From contig JACKCN010000003.1 of NCBI GenBank assembly GCA_020634015.1, positions 124,001 to 188,000 of the forward strand: a DNA stretch of 64,000 bases. The letters run 5' to 3'. The stretch comes from Candidatus Delongbacteria bacterium (GTDB lineage Bacteria > CAIWAD01). Both the position numbers and the translations under genes were made by a program. A model generated the notes under the pieces. That model was not told the origin of the DNA. It saw only the letters and a list, made by a program, of their open reading frames with translations, and searched no databases. Below are positions 34,152 through 44,200 of this stretch, one piece after another. The number at the start of each line of letters is the position of its first letter. Positions within the stretch are counted from its first letter, which is position 1.

Positions 34152-36383
34152 TTGCGACCCTTCGTGTACACACTGCTGCTGTTTCTGCTGTTTTCCTGTT
34201 CCGGCGATTCCGGCGGAAAGCTGATTGTGCTCTGGCACCAGATGACTCCGGCGGAGCGCGCGGTTCTGGAGGGCCAGCTTGACGCGTTCAGGTTCAAGCA
34301 TCCCGACATCACCGTGCGGGCCCTGTACAAGGAAACCGAGGAACTGCGCAGTGGCTTCCAGGCCGCCGCACTGGCCGGTGCCGGTCCCGAGCTGATCTAC
34401 GGTCCCTCGGATGTGCTCGGCAGTTTCCAGACCATGGGCATCATCCAGGACATGTCACCCTGGTTCCCCCCGAGCGAGCAGGAGCAATTCGTACCTGCGG
34501 CGCTCACATTCCTGCCATCGCCGGTTGACAGCTCCCGGACCGAACTGGTCCAGGTGGGAGATCGCATCGGCAATCATCTGGCGCTGGTGATCAACCGTGA
34601 CCTGCTCTCCGAGACCCCGCTCACCAGCGATGAGATGATCCGGATGGCCGTCGAGCAGACCGTGGACGAGGACGGCGATGGCCGCAACGAGCGCTACGGA
34701 CTTGTCTGGAACTTCGTCGAGCCCTTTTTCGTGATACCATTTCTGACCGGACACGGCGCCTGGATCTTCAAGGAAGACGGCGGCATCGAGCCCGATCTGG
34801 ACACGCCGGAAGCGGTGGCCGCGTATACAATGGTGCTTGAACTGCAGGATCGCTGGAAAGTGATTCCTGCCAACTGTGACTACGAAACCGCCGATGCCCT
34901 CTTCAAGAACGGCCAGGCGGCCATGATCATCAATGGGGACTGGAGTTGGGGCGATTACCTTTCCAATCCCGGTTTCCACGCGGAAGTGGTGCCGCTGCCC
35001 GTGATCAGCAGCACGGGCCTGCCGATGGGGCCGATGGTGGCCACCAAGGGTTACAGCCTCAATCTGAACTCCACCCCTGAAGAATCCGCCCTGGCCATGG
35101 AACTGGTGCAGTATCTCACCTCCGCCGAGGTCCAGATCACCTTCATGGGCCAGCTGAAGACCCTGCCCAGCAGGAAGAGCCTGTTGGATCTGCCCATGCT
35201 GCGCGAAGATCCCACTCTGCGGGCCTCCGCCGAGCAGATGAAGCGGGGGCGTGCCATGCCCGTGGTGGCCGAGCTGCGCGCCATCTGGGACAGCATGCGC
35301 CCCAGCTATCAGGCCCTGCTGGGTGGCAGCAAGACTCCCGCCCAGGCGGCGCACGACATGCAGGAAATGGCGCTGGTCTCAATCGCCAAGATGAACCAAC
35401 GCCAGGAACCGGGGCCGGTTGGACGTGCCCTCTCCTGGTCGGGCTGGCTGCTGCTGGCGGGATTCATCGTCTGGCAACGCAAGACCCTGGGCCGCTTCCT
35501 GCACGACTGGCGTGAGAACCGGCTGAGCTATCTGTTCATTCTGCCCTCGCTTGTCGTGATCCTGCTCACCATCGTGTTTCCCTTCCTCTACAACGTGGTG
35601 CTGAGCCTCTCCAACATGTCCCTGCGCCACTTCCGGGACTGGGAAATCATCGGTTTCCAGAACTACCTCGAAGTCTTCCGCGAGGCCGTGTTCTTTTCGG
35701 TTCTGCTGAAGACCGTGATCTGGACCGTGGTCAATCTGGTGTTCCATGTGGGGCTGGGCGTGCTGTTGGCGGTCATGCTCAACGGGCCGGTCAAGGGCAA
35801 GAGTCTCTACCGTGTGCTGCTGATCATTCCCTGGGCCGTCCCGGCCTACATCACGGCGCTCACCTGGCGCGGCATGTTCGACTATGAGTACGGTGCGATC
35901 AACCTGGTGATCAGTCAGTTCCTGCACATGCCCATGGTCAACTGGCTGGGCTCGCCCTTCGAAGCGTTTCTGGCCTGCATTCTCACCAACATCTGGCTGG
36001 GTTTCCCCTTCATGATGGTGATCACGCTGGGCGGACTGCAGGGCATTCCCCAGGAACTCTACGAAGCGGCCCGCGTCGACGGAGCCAGTCGCTGGGCCCA
36101 GTTCCGGCTGATCACACTGCCGCTGCTCAAGCCCGTGCTGCTGCCCGCGATCACGCTGGGTGCCATCTGGACCTTCAACAACCTCAACGTGGTCTGGCTG
36201 GTCAGCAACGGGGGCGAACCCTCGGACCAGACGCACATTCTGGTGAGCTATGTTTACAAGGCGGTGTTCAATCTCTACCGCTACGGATATGGCGCGGCGC
36301 TCTCGATGGTGATCTTCGTGCTGCTGGCGGTTTTCTCGATCGGCTTCCTGCGGCGCAACAAGGCGACTCAAAGTGTGTACTAG
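34152..36383 (+). CDS. Maltose-type ABC transporter: substrate-binding protein fused to MalF-like permease
   Basis: A 743-residue fusion. The start is uncertain: TTG at 34152 opens a lipoprotein signal (LLLFLLFSC, Cys16), while the annotated-looking ATG at 33948 adds implausible sequence. Residues ~20-410 are an extracellular solute-binding protein of the maltose type (KLIVLWHQMTPAERAVLEGQ at the N-terminus, GQAAMIINGDWSWGDY, later LPSRKSLLDLP). A helix at about 428-443 then leads back to a positively charged cytoplasmic loop and the MalF-type permease (about 455-743) with an EAA loop, EAARVDGASRWAQF. Topology is consistent: the binding protein is outside, tethered at both ends. It imports maltodextrins with MalG and MalK encoded just downstream. 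Confidence 0.85.
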   Translation: MRPFVYTLLLFLLFSCSGDSGGKLIVLWHQMTPAERAVLEGQLDAFRFKHPDITVRALYKETEELRSGFQAAALAGAGPELIYGPSDVLGSFQTMGIIQDMSPWFPPSEQEQFVPAALTFLPSPVDSSRTELVQVGDRIGNHLALVINRDLLSETPLTSDEMIRMAVEQTVDEDGDGRNERYGLVWNFVEPFFVIPFLTGHGAWIFKEDGGIEPDLDTPEAVAAYTMVLELQDRWKVIPANCDYETADALFKNGQAAMIINGDWSWGDYLSNPGFHAEVVPLPVISSTGLPMGPMVATKGYSLNLNSTPEESALAMELVQYLTSAEVQITFMGQLKTLPSRKSLLDLPMLREDPTLRASAEQMKRGRAMPVVAELRAIWDSMRPSYQALLGGSKTPAQAAHDMQEMALVSIAKMNQRQEPGPVGRALSWSGWLLLAGFIVWQRKTLGRFLHDWRENRLSYLFILPSLVVILLTIVFPFLYNVVLSLSNMSLRHFRDWEIIGFQNYLEVFREAVFFSVLLKTVIWTVVNLVFHVGLGVLLAVMLNGPVKGKSLYRVLLIIPWAVPAYITALTWRGMFDYEYGAINLVISQFLHMPMVNWLGSPFEAFLACILTNIWLGFPFMMVITLGGLQGIPQELYEAARVDGASRWAQFRLITLPLLKPVLLPAITLGAIWTFNNLNVVWLVSNGGEPSDQTHILVSYVYKAVFNLYRYGYGAALSMVIFVLLAVFSIGFLRRNKATQSVY

Positions 36384-36410
36384 CACCCACAGCCAGCCGG
36401 GAGGTGCCCG

Positions 36411-37241
36411 GTGAAGGAACCCCGTCTGCTGACCCTCGTGCGCCACGTGGTGTTGCTGGTCTTCGTGGCCATCTCGATCTATCCGGTGCTGAATGTGTTC
36501 ACCATCAGCCTGCGCCCGGGCGATCGGCTGCGCTCAACCGATCTGTCGATCATTCCCGCCGACTGGAGTATCGCCTCCTATGTGGAGTTGTTCACCAACC
36601 AGCCTTTCATGACCTGGCTCTGGAACAGTCTGCTGGTCTCGGGCGTGGTGACGCTCACGGGTGTGACACTGGCCTCCACGGGCGGCTATGCCTTCAGTCG
36701 TTTCCGCTTCGTGGGACGCGACTTCAGCATGCTGGCGATCCTGACCACCCAGATGTTTCCGGCCACCATGCTGCTGTTGCCGCTGTACATCATCATCGCC
36801 AAGCTGCATCTGGTGAACACCTTTCTGGGGCTGATGGTGTTCTACACGGCCACGGCCCTGCCCTTCTGCGTCTGGCAGATGAAGGGTTTCTACGACACGA
36901 TTCCCGCCAGCCTCGAGGAGGCCGCGCGCATCGACGGCTGCAGCCGCTTCCAGGCCTTCACCCGGGTGATCCTGCCTCTGGCCATGCCCGGGCTGGTGAT
37001 CACGGCGCTGTTCAGTTTCATGTCGGCCTGGTCGGAGTACATCGTGGCCGCCCAGGTCCTGCAGGACCGCGAACTGTTCACTCTGCCACTGGGGCTGAAG
37101 AGCTTCCAGGCCAGCATGTCCACCCAGTGGGGACTGTATGCGGCATCCTCGATATTGGTCAGCATTCCCGTGGTGGTGATCTTCATCGCGCTCAGCCGTT
37201 ATCTGGTCTCCGGGCTGACCCTGGGCTCGGTCAAGGAATAA
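36411..37241 (+). CDS. malG: Maltose-type ABC transporter permease MalG
   Basis: A 276-residue membrane protein with six helices of the MalG type. The EAA loop reads EEAARIDGCSRFQAF, where the ATPase docks. GTG 36411 is chosen because GGGAGG lies 6-11 bases upstream. It starts 27 bp after the fused binding protein-permease and forms with it the transmembrane pore. The C-terminus GLTLGSVKE is typical of MalG-like permeases (GLTAGAVK). Confidence 0.94.
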   Translation: MKEPRLLTLVRHVVLLVFVAISIYPVLNVFTISLRPGDRLRSTDLSIIPADWSIASYVELFTNQPFMTWLWNSLLVSGVVTLTGVTLASTGGYAFSRFRFVGRDFSMLAILTTQMFPATMLLLPLYIIIAKLHLVNTFLGLMVFYTATALPFCVWQMKGFYDTIPASLEEAARIDGCSRFQAFTRVILPLAMPGLVITALFSFMSAWSEYIVAAQVLQDRELFTLPLGLKSFQASMSTQWGLYAASSILVSIPVVVIFIALSRYLVSGLTLGSVKE

Positions 37242-37263
37242 CTCGAAACAAGGGACACGCGCC

Positions 37264-38337
37264 GTGGCATTCCTGAGCCTCAAGAATCTGAACAAGGTCT
37301 ACCCCAATGGCTTTCATGCGGTGCAATCGGCCGACCTGGAAATTGCCGAAGGGGAGTTCGTGGTGCTGGTGGGGCCCTCGGGCTGCGGCAAGTCCACCAC
37401 GCTGCGCATGATCGCGGGCCTGGAAGAGGTGAGTTCCGGCGAGATCCTGATTGACGGAAAAGTGGTCAACGAGATGGCGCCCGCCGATCGCGACATCGCG
37501 ATGGTGTTTCAGAACTATGCCCTGTATCCGCACATGAGCAACCGCGAGAACCTGGCCTTCGGCCTGCGGATGCGCAAGATGGATCCGGCCGAGATCGAGC
37601 GGCGCATCGCGAACGTGGCCCGCAGTCTGTCGCTGGAGCAGCTGCTGGACCGTCGCCCGCGCGAGCTGAGTGGCGGCCAGCGCCAGCGCATTGCCCTGGG
37701 GCGCGCGATCGTGCGTGATCCGAAAGTCTTTCTCTTCGACGAACCGCTGTCCAACCTGGACGCCAAGCTGCGCGTGCAGATGCGCACCGAAATCGCCCGC
37801 CTGCACAAGCGTCTGGGCACGACCATGGTCTACGTGACCCATGATCAGGTCGAGGCGATGACTCTGGGCGACCGGATCGTAGTCATGAAGGACGGCGTGA
37901 TCCAGCAGGTGGACACACCCATGGAGCTGTACCGGAACCCGAGCAATCGTTTCGTGGCAGGTTTCATCGGCAGTCCGGCGATGAATTTCTTTGACGGGGA
38001 TGGCAAGGACGGGGTGTTCGAAAGCCAGGGCTTGCGCCTTCAGCCACCGCAAGGTGTGCCCTCGCAGCACCTGACTCTCGGAATCCGCCCCGAGGACCTG
38101 CTGGCCGATGGCAGTGGTCTGCCGCTGGGCGAGTGGGAACTGGACGTGGTGGAACACATGGGCCACGAGACGATGGCCTATTTCAATCTGGATCCGGGAC
38201 AGGGCGTGGCCCGCCTGCCCGCGGATTTCGGCGGCCAGCCCGGCGAACGGGTGGCGCTGTCGGTGCGTGAAGACGCCTGGTATCTCTTCGCGCCCGGACC
38301 CAATGGAGCACGGATCAATCAGGATGCAAAGGCATGA
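37264..38337 (+). CDS. malK: Sugar ABC transporter ATPase MalK/UgpC type
   Basis: A 357-residue ATPase. Walker A is GPSGCGKST, the signature is LSGGQRQRIALGRA, Walker B is VFLFDEPLSNLDAK, and the H-loop His lies in VTHDQVEAMTL. The C-terminal TOBE domain is typical of MalK/UgpC and can be a regulatory site. It begins with GTG after AAGGGA, 22 bp past malG. Its last bases overlap the start of the TonB receptor gene (ATGA), which couples inner- and outer-membrane transport. Confidence 0.94.
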   Translation: MAFLSLKNLNKVYPNGFHAVQSADLEIAEGEFVVLVGPSGCGKSTTLRMIAGLEEVSSGEILIDGKVVNEMAPADRDIAMVFQNYALYPHMSNRENLAFGLRMRKMDPAEIERRIANVARSLSLEQLLDRRPRELSGGQRQRIALGRAIVRDPKVFLFDEPLSNLDAKLRVQMRTEIARLHKRLGTTMVYVTHDQVEAMTLGDRIVVMKDGVIQQVDTPMELYRNPSNRFVAGFIGSPAMNFFDGDGKDGVFESQGLRLQPPQGVPSQHLTLGIRPEDLLADGSGLPLGEWELDVVEHMGHETMAYFNLDPGQGVARLPADFGGQPGERVALSVREDAWYLFAPGPNGARINQDAKA

Positions 38338-41258
38338 AGCGACCCTGGATACTACTCATTCTCCTGCTCGGTGCGGCAAGCCTGCAGGCCGGCATCACGG
38401 GCAAGATCACCGGCAAGGTCACCGACAACACGGGTGAACCCCTGCCCGGCGTGAACGTCATCGTGCTGGAGGTGCCGGCCGGCACCGACTTGCGCACGCT
38501 GAGTGCCGAGGACTTCCAGAAGTACAACACGCGGCGCGGTGCGGCCACGGACTTCGAGGGAGACTACATCATCTCCAACGTGCCGCCCGGCATCTTCGTG
38601 CTGGACTTCTCGACCCTGGGCTACGGCCGCACCCAGATCGAGAACGTGGTGGTCAGCGTGGACCTGACCTCGCGTCACGACGTGGTGCTGTCGCCCGCGG
38701 CCATCGAGGGCGAGGTGATCACGATCACCGCCGAGCGCGCCCTGGTGCAGGTGGATCAGACCTTCAGCGCCAGTTACGTGGGCAGCAAGGAATTGTCCAA
38801 CATGCCCGTCACCGACCTGGCCCAGGTGGTGGACGTTCAGGCGGGCGTCGTGGATGGCCACTTCCGTGGCGGCCGTGGCGGCGAAGTGCTGTACCTGGTC
38901 GACGGCATCCCGGTGACCGACGTGTACGACGGTGGACGCGGTGTGGATGTGCAGGTCTCCATGGTGCAGGAACTGCAGGTGATCAGCGGCACCTTCAACG
39001 CGGAATACGGTCAGGCCATGAGCGGGGTGGTGAACACCATCACCAAGGATGGCGGCGAAGACTATGAAGCCGATGTGACCGTCTATTCCGGGGACTATGT
39101 GTCCAACCACAGCAAGCAGTTCTGGAACATCGACGAACTGGACCCGATGAACATCCGCAACTTCGAGCTGAACCTCAGCGGACCGGTTCCCGGAGTGCCC
39201 GCGCTGACTTTCAACAGCAGCGGCCGTTTTTATGACAGCGGAGGCTGGTACGAAGGGCGTTATCTGTTTTCGCCCCAGGACGACAACTTCGTGATCGAGC
39301 ACCCGGTGTCGGGCAATCAGGCCCGGATCTTCAACCCCGAGGATGTCAGCGACATTGTTCAGTACTTCCTGAACGAATCCGAGCCCTACGCCTTCGTAGT
39401 TGATCCATATGTTGAGAAACTTCTGATTCCAGAACTTGAGCTGCAGCGTCACGGGCAATACACGTCCACACACGGAGGCGAACATCTGCGTGATCTGTTG
39501 CAGCAAGCAGTCAAACATTCACAACAGTTTCATGAGATGGGCAGTGGCGACCGTGCTGGATTGCCCTGGGTGCAGATGAACACCGAGACCCGGCGCAGTG
39601 GCCAGTTCAAGCTCACCTGGGAACTGGACCCCACGTCCAAGCTCCGCGCCAGCTACATCGTCAGTGATCGGCAATACAAGGATTACGACCAGAGCTGGCG
39701 CTTCACCCCCGATGGCCGACTGAATCGCTACAGCAGACAGCAGAGTACATCACTCAAGTGGAGCAAGGCCTTCGCGAACCAGACCTTCCTGGATGCCAGC
39801 CTGTCCCACACCCTGGCGCTGTACCATCACCGCCTGTACGACAGCATTCTGGACCGCCGCTACCGCAACACCGAAGACCAGACCTCCAGTGGGTTCTACT
39901 ATTACTCCCCCGGAGGCCTTGACTGGCTGACCGGCGAGTACGCCGACAACTCCTTCTATGTGGGCACGGCCCGGGTGGGCGGCACCGAGAATGAGCATTT
40001 CAGCCGGCGCACCGACAGTTTCCAGTTCACCCTGGATGTGTCGCGCCAGATGGGCAAGGTCCATCTGGTGAAGTCCGGCATCATCGCCAAGAGCCACCGG
40101 CTGAACTACAATCGCCGGGTGGTGTCCTTCAACAACTTCGACATCGTGCAGCCCGAAGGCGCCAACCGCGACATCTACACGCGCTATCCCTGGGAAGGCG
40201 CGGCCTACCTGCAGGACAAGATGGAGTTCCAGAATGTGACCCTGAATGTGGGGGCACGCATGGATGTCTTCGATGCCAACTGGCACCTGCCGGCCGACCT
40301 GACCAACCTGCAGGATCCGCGCACCACGGACACCTCGGTGAAGTTCCAGTTGAGCCCGCGCGTGGCCATCGCCTATCCGATCACGGATACGGGCGTGATC
40401 CATTTCAGTTATGGGCACTTCTTCCAGCGGCCCTCCTTCGAGCAGCTCTACCGCAACCCCGATGTGGAGCTGACCGGCCCCAACACGGTGGTGGGCAATC
40501 CGGACCTCAGCGTCGAGCGCACCGTGCAGTACGAAATCGGTCTGCAGCAGCAGGTGGGCGAGGACATTTCGCTGGCGGTCAGCCTGTACAGCCGCGACAT
40601 CCGTGATCTGGTCTCCACCGACCGGGTCATCGAGACCGTGACCACCGACCGCTACTACCTCTTCACCAACCGTGACTTCGGAACCGTGCAGGGCATCGTG
40701 CTGACTCTGGACAAGCGTTTTGGCAACAATTTCTCGGCCGGACTGGATTACACCTGGCAGGTGGCCAAGGCCAACGCGGCCAATGCCGATGCGGCACGCA
40801 ACGCGGCCAATGGCGGTTCCGAGATCAACAAGTATCTCGTACCGCTGCCCTGGGACAGGCGTCACACACTGAACGCCACGGTCAACTACGACTGGCAGGG
40901 AGTCTGGGGGCTGGGTCTGCTGGGCACCTACGGCAGCGGCCTGCCCTACACGCCCGACCCGAAGAGCGATGACATCGTGGTGGGTCTGCTGGAAAACAGC
41001 GGTCGCATTCCGGAGTACATCAATGCCGATCTGTCGGGCTGGTACAATCTGGGCAAGCTCAACGGGCTCAAGTCGGTCCAGTTGAATTTTCAGGTGAAGA
41101 ACCTGCTGGATCGTCTGAACGAAGTGGGCGTGTTCTCCCGGACCGGACGCGCGGGATACAATCTTGACTGGGAAAGCACGGCCTCGGAGCAGTACGTGAA
41201 TCCTTCGAATTACTCCCGTCCGCGGGAAGTGATCGTGGGCATGCGTTTCTCCTTCTAG
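38334..41258 (+). CDS. TonB-dependent outer-membrane receptor with carboxypeptidase-like N-terminal domain
   Basis: A 974-residue outer-membrane protein. A signal peptide is followed by a CarboxypepD_reg-like domain (GKVTDNTGEPLPGVNVIV, about 25-110), a plug domain (VLYLVDGIPVTDVYDG; AEYGQAMSGVVNTITKDGG) and a beta-barrel that ends with a terminal Phe (EVIVGMRFSF). It overlaps malK by ATGA, so it is likely co-expressed with the importer and may take up maltodextrins as SusC does; no SusD-like gene is present. Bases 39391-39540 (about residues 353-402) have only 48 percent GC (72 of 150), clearly lower than around them, and encode a segment that interrupts the strand pattern of the barrel. Confidence 0.9.
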   Translation: MKRPWILLILLLGAASLQAGITGKITGKVTDNTGEPLPGVNVIVLEVPAGTDLRTLSAEDFQKYNTRRGAATDFEGDYIISNVPPGIFVLDFSTLGYGRTQIENVVVSVDLTSRHDVVLSPAAIEGEVITITAERALVQVDQTFSASYVGSKELSNMPVTDLAQVVDVQAGVVDGHFRGGRGGEVLYLVDGIPVTDVYDGGRGVDVQVSMVQELQVISGTFNAEYGQAMSGVVNTITKDGGEDYEADVTVYSGDYVSNHSKQFWNIDELDPMNIRNFELNLSGPVPGVPALTFNSSGRFYDSGGWYEGRYLFSPQDDNFVIEHPVSGNQARIFNPEDVSDIVQYFLNESEPYAFVVDPYVEKLLIPELELQRHGQYTSTHGGEHLRDLLQQAVKHSQQFHEMGSGDRAGLPWVQMNTETRRSGQFKLTWELDPTSKLRASYIVSDRQYKDYDQSWRFTPDGRLNRYSRQQSTSLKWSKAFANQTFLDASLSHTLALYHHRLYDSILDRRYRNTEDQTSSGFYYYSPGGLDWLTGEYADNSFYVGTARVGGTENEHFSRRTDSFQFTLDVSRQMGKVHLVKSGIIAKSHRLNYNRRVVSFNNFDIVQPEGANRDIYTRYPWEGAAYLQDKMEFQNVTLNVGARMDVFDANWHLPADLTNLQDPRTTDTSVKFQLSPRVAIAYPITDTGVIHFSYGHFFQRPSFEQLYRNPDVELTGPNTVVGNPDLSVERTVQYEIGLQQQVGEDISLAVSLYSRDIRDLVSTDRVIETVTTDRYYLFTNRDFGTVQGIVLTLDKRFGNNFSAGLDYTWQVAKANAANADAARNAANGGSEINKYLVPLPWDRRHTLNATVNYDWQGVWGLGLLGTYGSGLPYTPDPKSDDIVVGLLENSGRIPEYINADLSGWYNLGKLNGLKSVQLNFQVKNLLDRLNEVGVFSRTGRAGYNLDWESTASEQYVNPSNYSRPREVIVGMRFSF

Positions 41259-41279
41259 CCAGGGAATACAGGATCAAGC

Positions 41280-44200
41280 ATGAACAGACTATCGACAATT
41301 CTGCTTCTGGTGTGTGCCAGCAGTGCCCTTGCCCAGGAATGGTACAGCGATACCTGGGCCGACCCGCTGGAGAAGCGCAAGAACACGCTCAGCGGCAACC
41401 TGGTGCGCACCACCTTCTACAACACGGGTCTGGTGGGGCGCGTGGGCAACGAGTTCTCCTTCGAGTGGCCGCGCAGCACGGGTGACGAGTACATCGGTGA
41501 CATTTCGGTGGTGGTGGGGGTCGAGTACTTCAATCCCCTGCTGCAGGACGAGATCACCAGCGTGGCCGTGACCCAGAGTCCCGCCCGCGGACGGGACGAG
41601 GTCAACCCGGCCAACCCCTCGGAATACTGGACCTTCATGCCCCTGCCGGGCTTCGCCAATCCCGACACCACCCTGGTGGCTATGTCTCACCAGCCCTATT
41701 CCTGGCCCACGGTCTGGCCCGACAAGGGCTGGCCCGGAAGCTGGAACGGCTACTTCGGGCGGGATGTGCAGAACGCCGACCAGGAAGCCTACTTCTGGGT
41801 GGACGACAGCCGCGACATGGAATTCATGTCCACCGAGTGGGCCTATCGCGAGAATGTGGACCCTCAGATCTGGCAGGATGCGTTTCCCACGAACCCGGAC
41901 AGTGCTCGCGTGCCCAGGATCCAGCCCTTCGAAGGTGACACGCTGCATGGCGGTCTGGGGCTGAAGATGGCGGTGCGCGGTTTCCAGTGGTCGCACGTGC
42001 TGGCCGAGGACGTGGTCTTCTGGCTGTACGACATCACCAATGCCAGCGACATCGACTACGACAAGGTGGTCTTCGGCATGGTCTGCGGCACCCTGGTCGG
42101 CGGCGATGGCGACAGCGGCGACGACATCAACTGGTTCGACCTGGATCAGGAATTCACCTACACGGGCGACAATGACGACCGCGGGGCCAGTGGCTGGGTG
42201 CCCGTGCACCCGGGCGTGCGCAACGTGGGCTATGTGGGCTACGCCTTCCTGGAAAGTCCCGACAACAACACCGACTGGATTGACAACGACGGCGACAGCC
42301 GCCAGACCGATGATGCCGGTGCCCCCGTGCTGACAGCCAGCGTGCTGGACGGCATGCTGACCCCTCGCACTCTGGCGCAGGGTGACGAGGTCATTGCCAT
42401 CGACTACAGCGACCCCTTCTACCCACGCAGCGTGGTGCTCGTGCCGGCCCCGGGTGACACGCTCGTGCTGGCCTGGCGCAATCAGGAACTGCTGATCTTC
42501 GACGGAGCCGTGGTGGCCGAGGATCCCACCAACCTGGTGGACGACAACTTCAACGGCGTGATCGATGAGAGTCCGGCCTACGAAGGCAACGTCTACGTGG
42601 ACTGGATCCGACTCGGCATCGATACCAGCCCGCTCCAATCCGGTGCGGATTCGGTGCCGATCCTGTCGACCACCGTGCTCAGCTGGGATCCATTGGTGGA
42701 CGAACGCCGCGATGACGGCTTTGACAACGACGGCGACTGGGACCCCGAAAACGATGACGTGGGCAGTGATGGCCAGCCCGCCACGGGTGACCTGGGCGAG
42801 AACGACGGTGTGCCCAGCCCGGGTGAGCCTCACTTCGATGCGCTGGACATCACCGAGAGCGACCAGATCGGTCTCACCAGTTTCAACGAGTTCACCTTCC
42901 CCGAATTCTCCAGCCGCAACGACAACGACATCTGGGCGCGCATGGTCCCCGGTGAGTTCGACTCCACTGCGGGCGTGCCCGCCGATGTGGACTTCCTCTA
43001 CGGCAGTGGGTACTTCCCGCTGCGTGCCGGCGAGACCAAGCGGATTTCCCTGGCGGTGGTCTTCGGCGAGTCGGTGGATGACCTGTACACGAATCTGTCC
43101 ACCGTGCGTACGATCTACAACGAGAACTACAACTTCATTCAGCCGCCCGCCAAGCCCGAAGTCAACGCCGTCACCGGCGATCGCCAGGTGACGCTGTACT
43201 GGGATGACGCCGCCGAGCACAGCATTGACCGGATCAGCGGCCTGCGCGATTTCCAGGGCTACCGGATCTACCGCGCCACCGACGCCGGTTTTCTGGATAC
43301 CTATTCCATCACCGACGGTCAGGGCACGGTCAGTGGTTTTGCACCCACGGCCCAGTTCGACCTGATCGACGAGATTTCCGGCTACTTCGACATTCCGCTG
43401 AATGGCACCCAGTACTACCTGGGCTCCAACACGGGACTGGTACACAGCTGGACCGATACCACCGTGGTCAATGGCCAGGCCTATTTCTACGCGGTCACCT
43501 CCTACGATGCGGGCGATCCGGTGGCTGGATTCCTGCCCGCCGAGTGTGCCAAGCAGGCCAGCATCGATGAAGCCGGCCGCGTGACTCTGGACCAGAATAC
43601 CGTGTACGTGATTCCAAGCGAACCGTCTTCCGGCTACACGCCGCCACTGGTGATGGAAGAAGCCGAGCACGTCAGTGGCACCGCAACGGGAAAGCTTCTG
43701 CTGGAAGTGATTGACGAACAGCAGTTGCGCGACATGGCGGTGTACAACATCTCGATTCTGCCCGATACCACCGGCCGCCTGCTGGACGTGCAGGGCTGGG
43801 AGTACACGGGATGGCAGCCCGATACACATTTCGTCTGGAACCAGGCGCTGGGCGCCTACCTGGCCGTCATTGATTCCATTCCCTTCGATTCCACGCGCAC
43901 CCTGCTTTCCGAAGTGATGGCCAATGGTTTCACCTGGACGGCGCGTCGCGAGGGGCAAGAGCCGGTCTCCGAGTCCTACATCATCAATCAGGATACTCCC
44001 CAGCAGCGCCTCAGCCATCCGGGTGTGCTGGCGGCCGGGTTCAGTGCGGTCCGCGAGGACAACTTCGCGCCGTTGTCGGTCTGGATCAATCTGGATTCCG
44101 GTGATACACTGAATGCCAATGGACACTTTTCATTCAGTTTCGACGAAGGCAAGGTCATTTACCGCGACACCTTCCTGGCGACTCTGGGCAGTGCCGAGGC

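Noticed and set aside
41289..44126. Long minus-strand open frame of 945 codons
   Set aside because: It lies wholly within the secreted-protein gene on the plus strand, is rich in Val/Gly/His/Gln without domain features, and comes from the GC-rich codon pattern of that gene.
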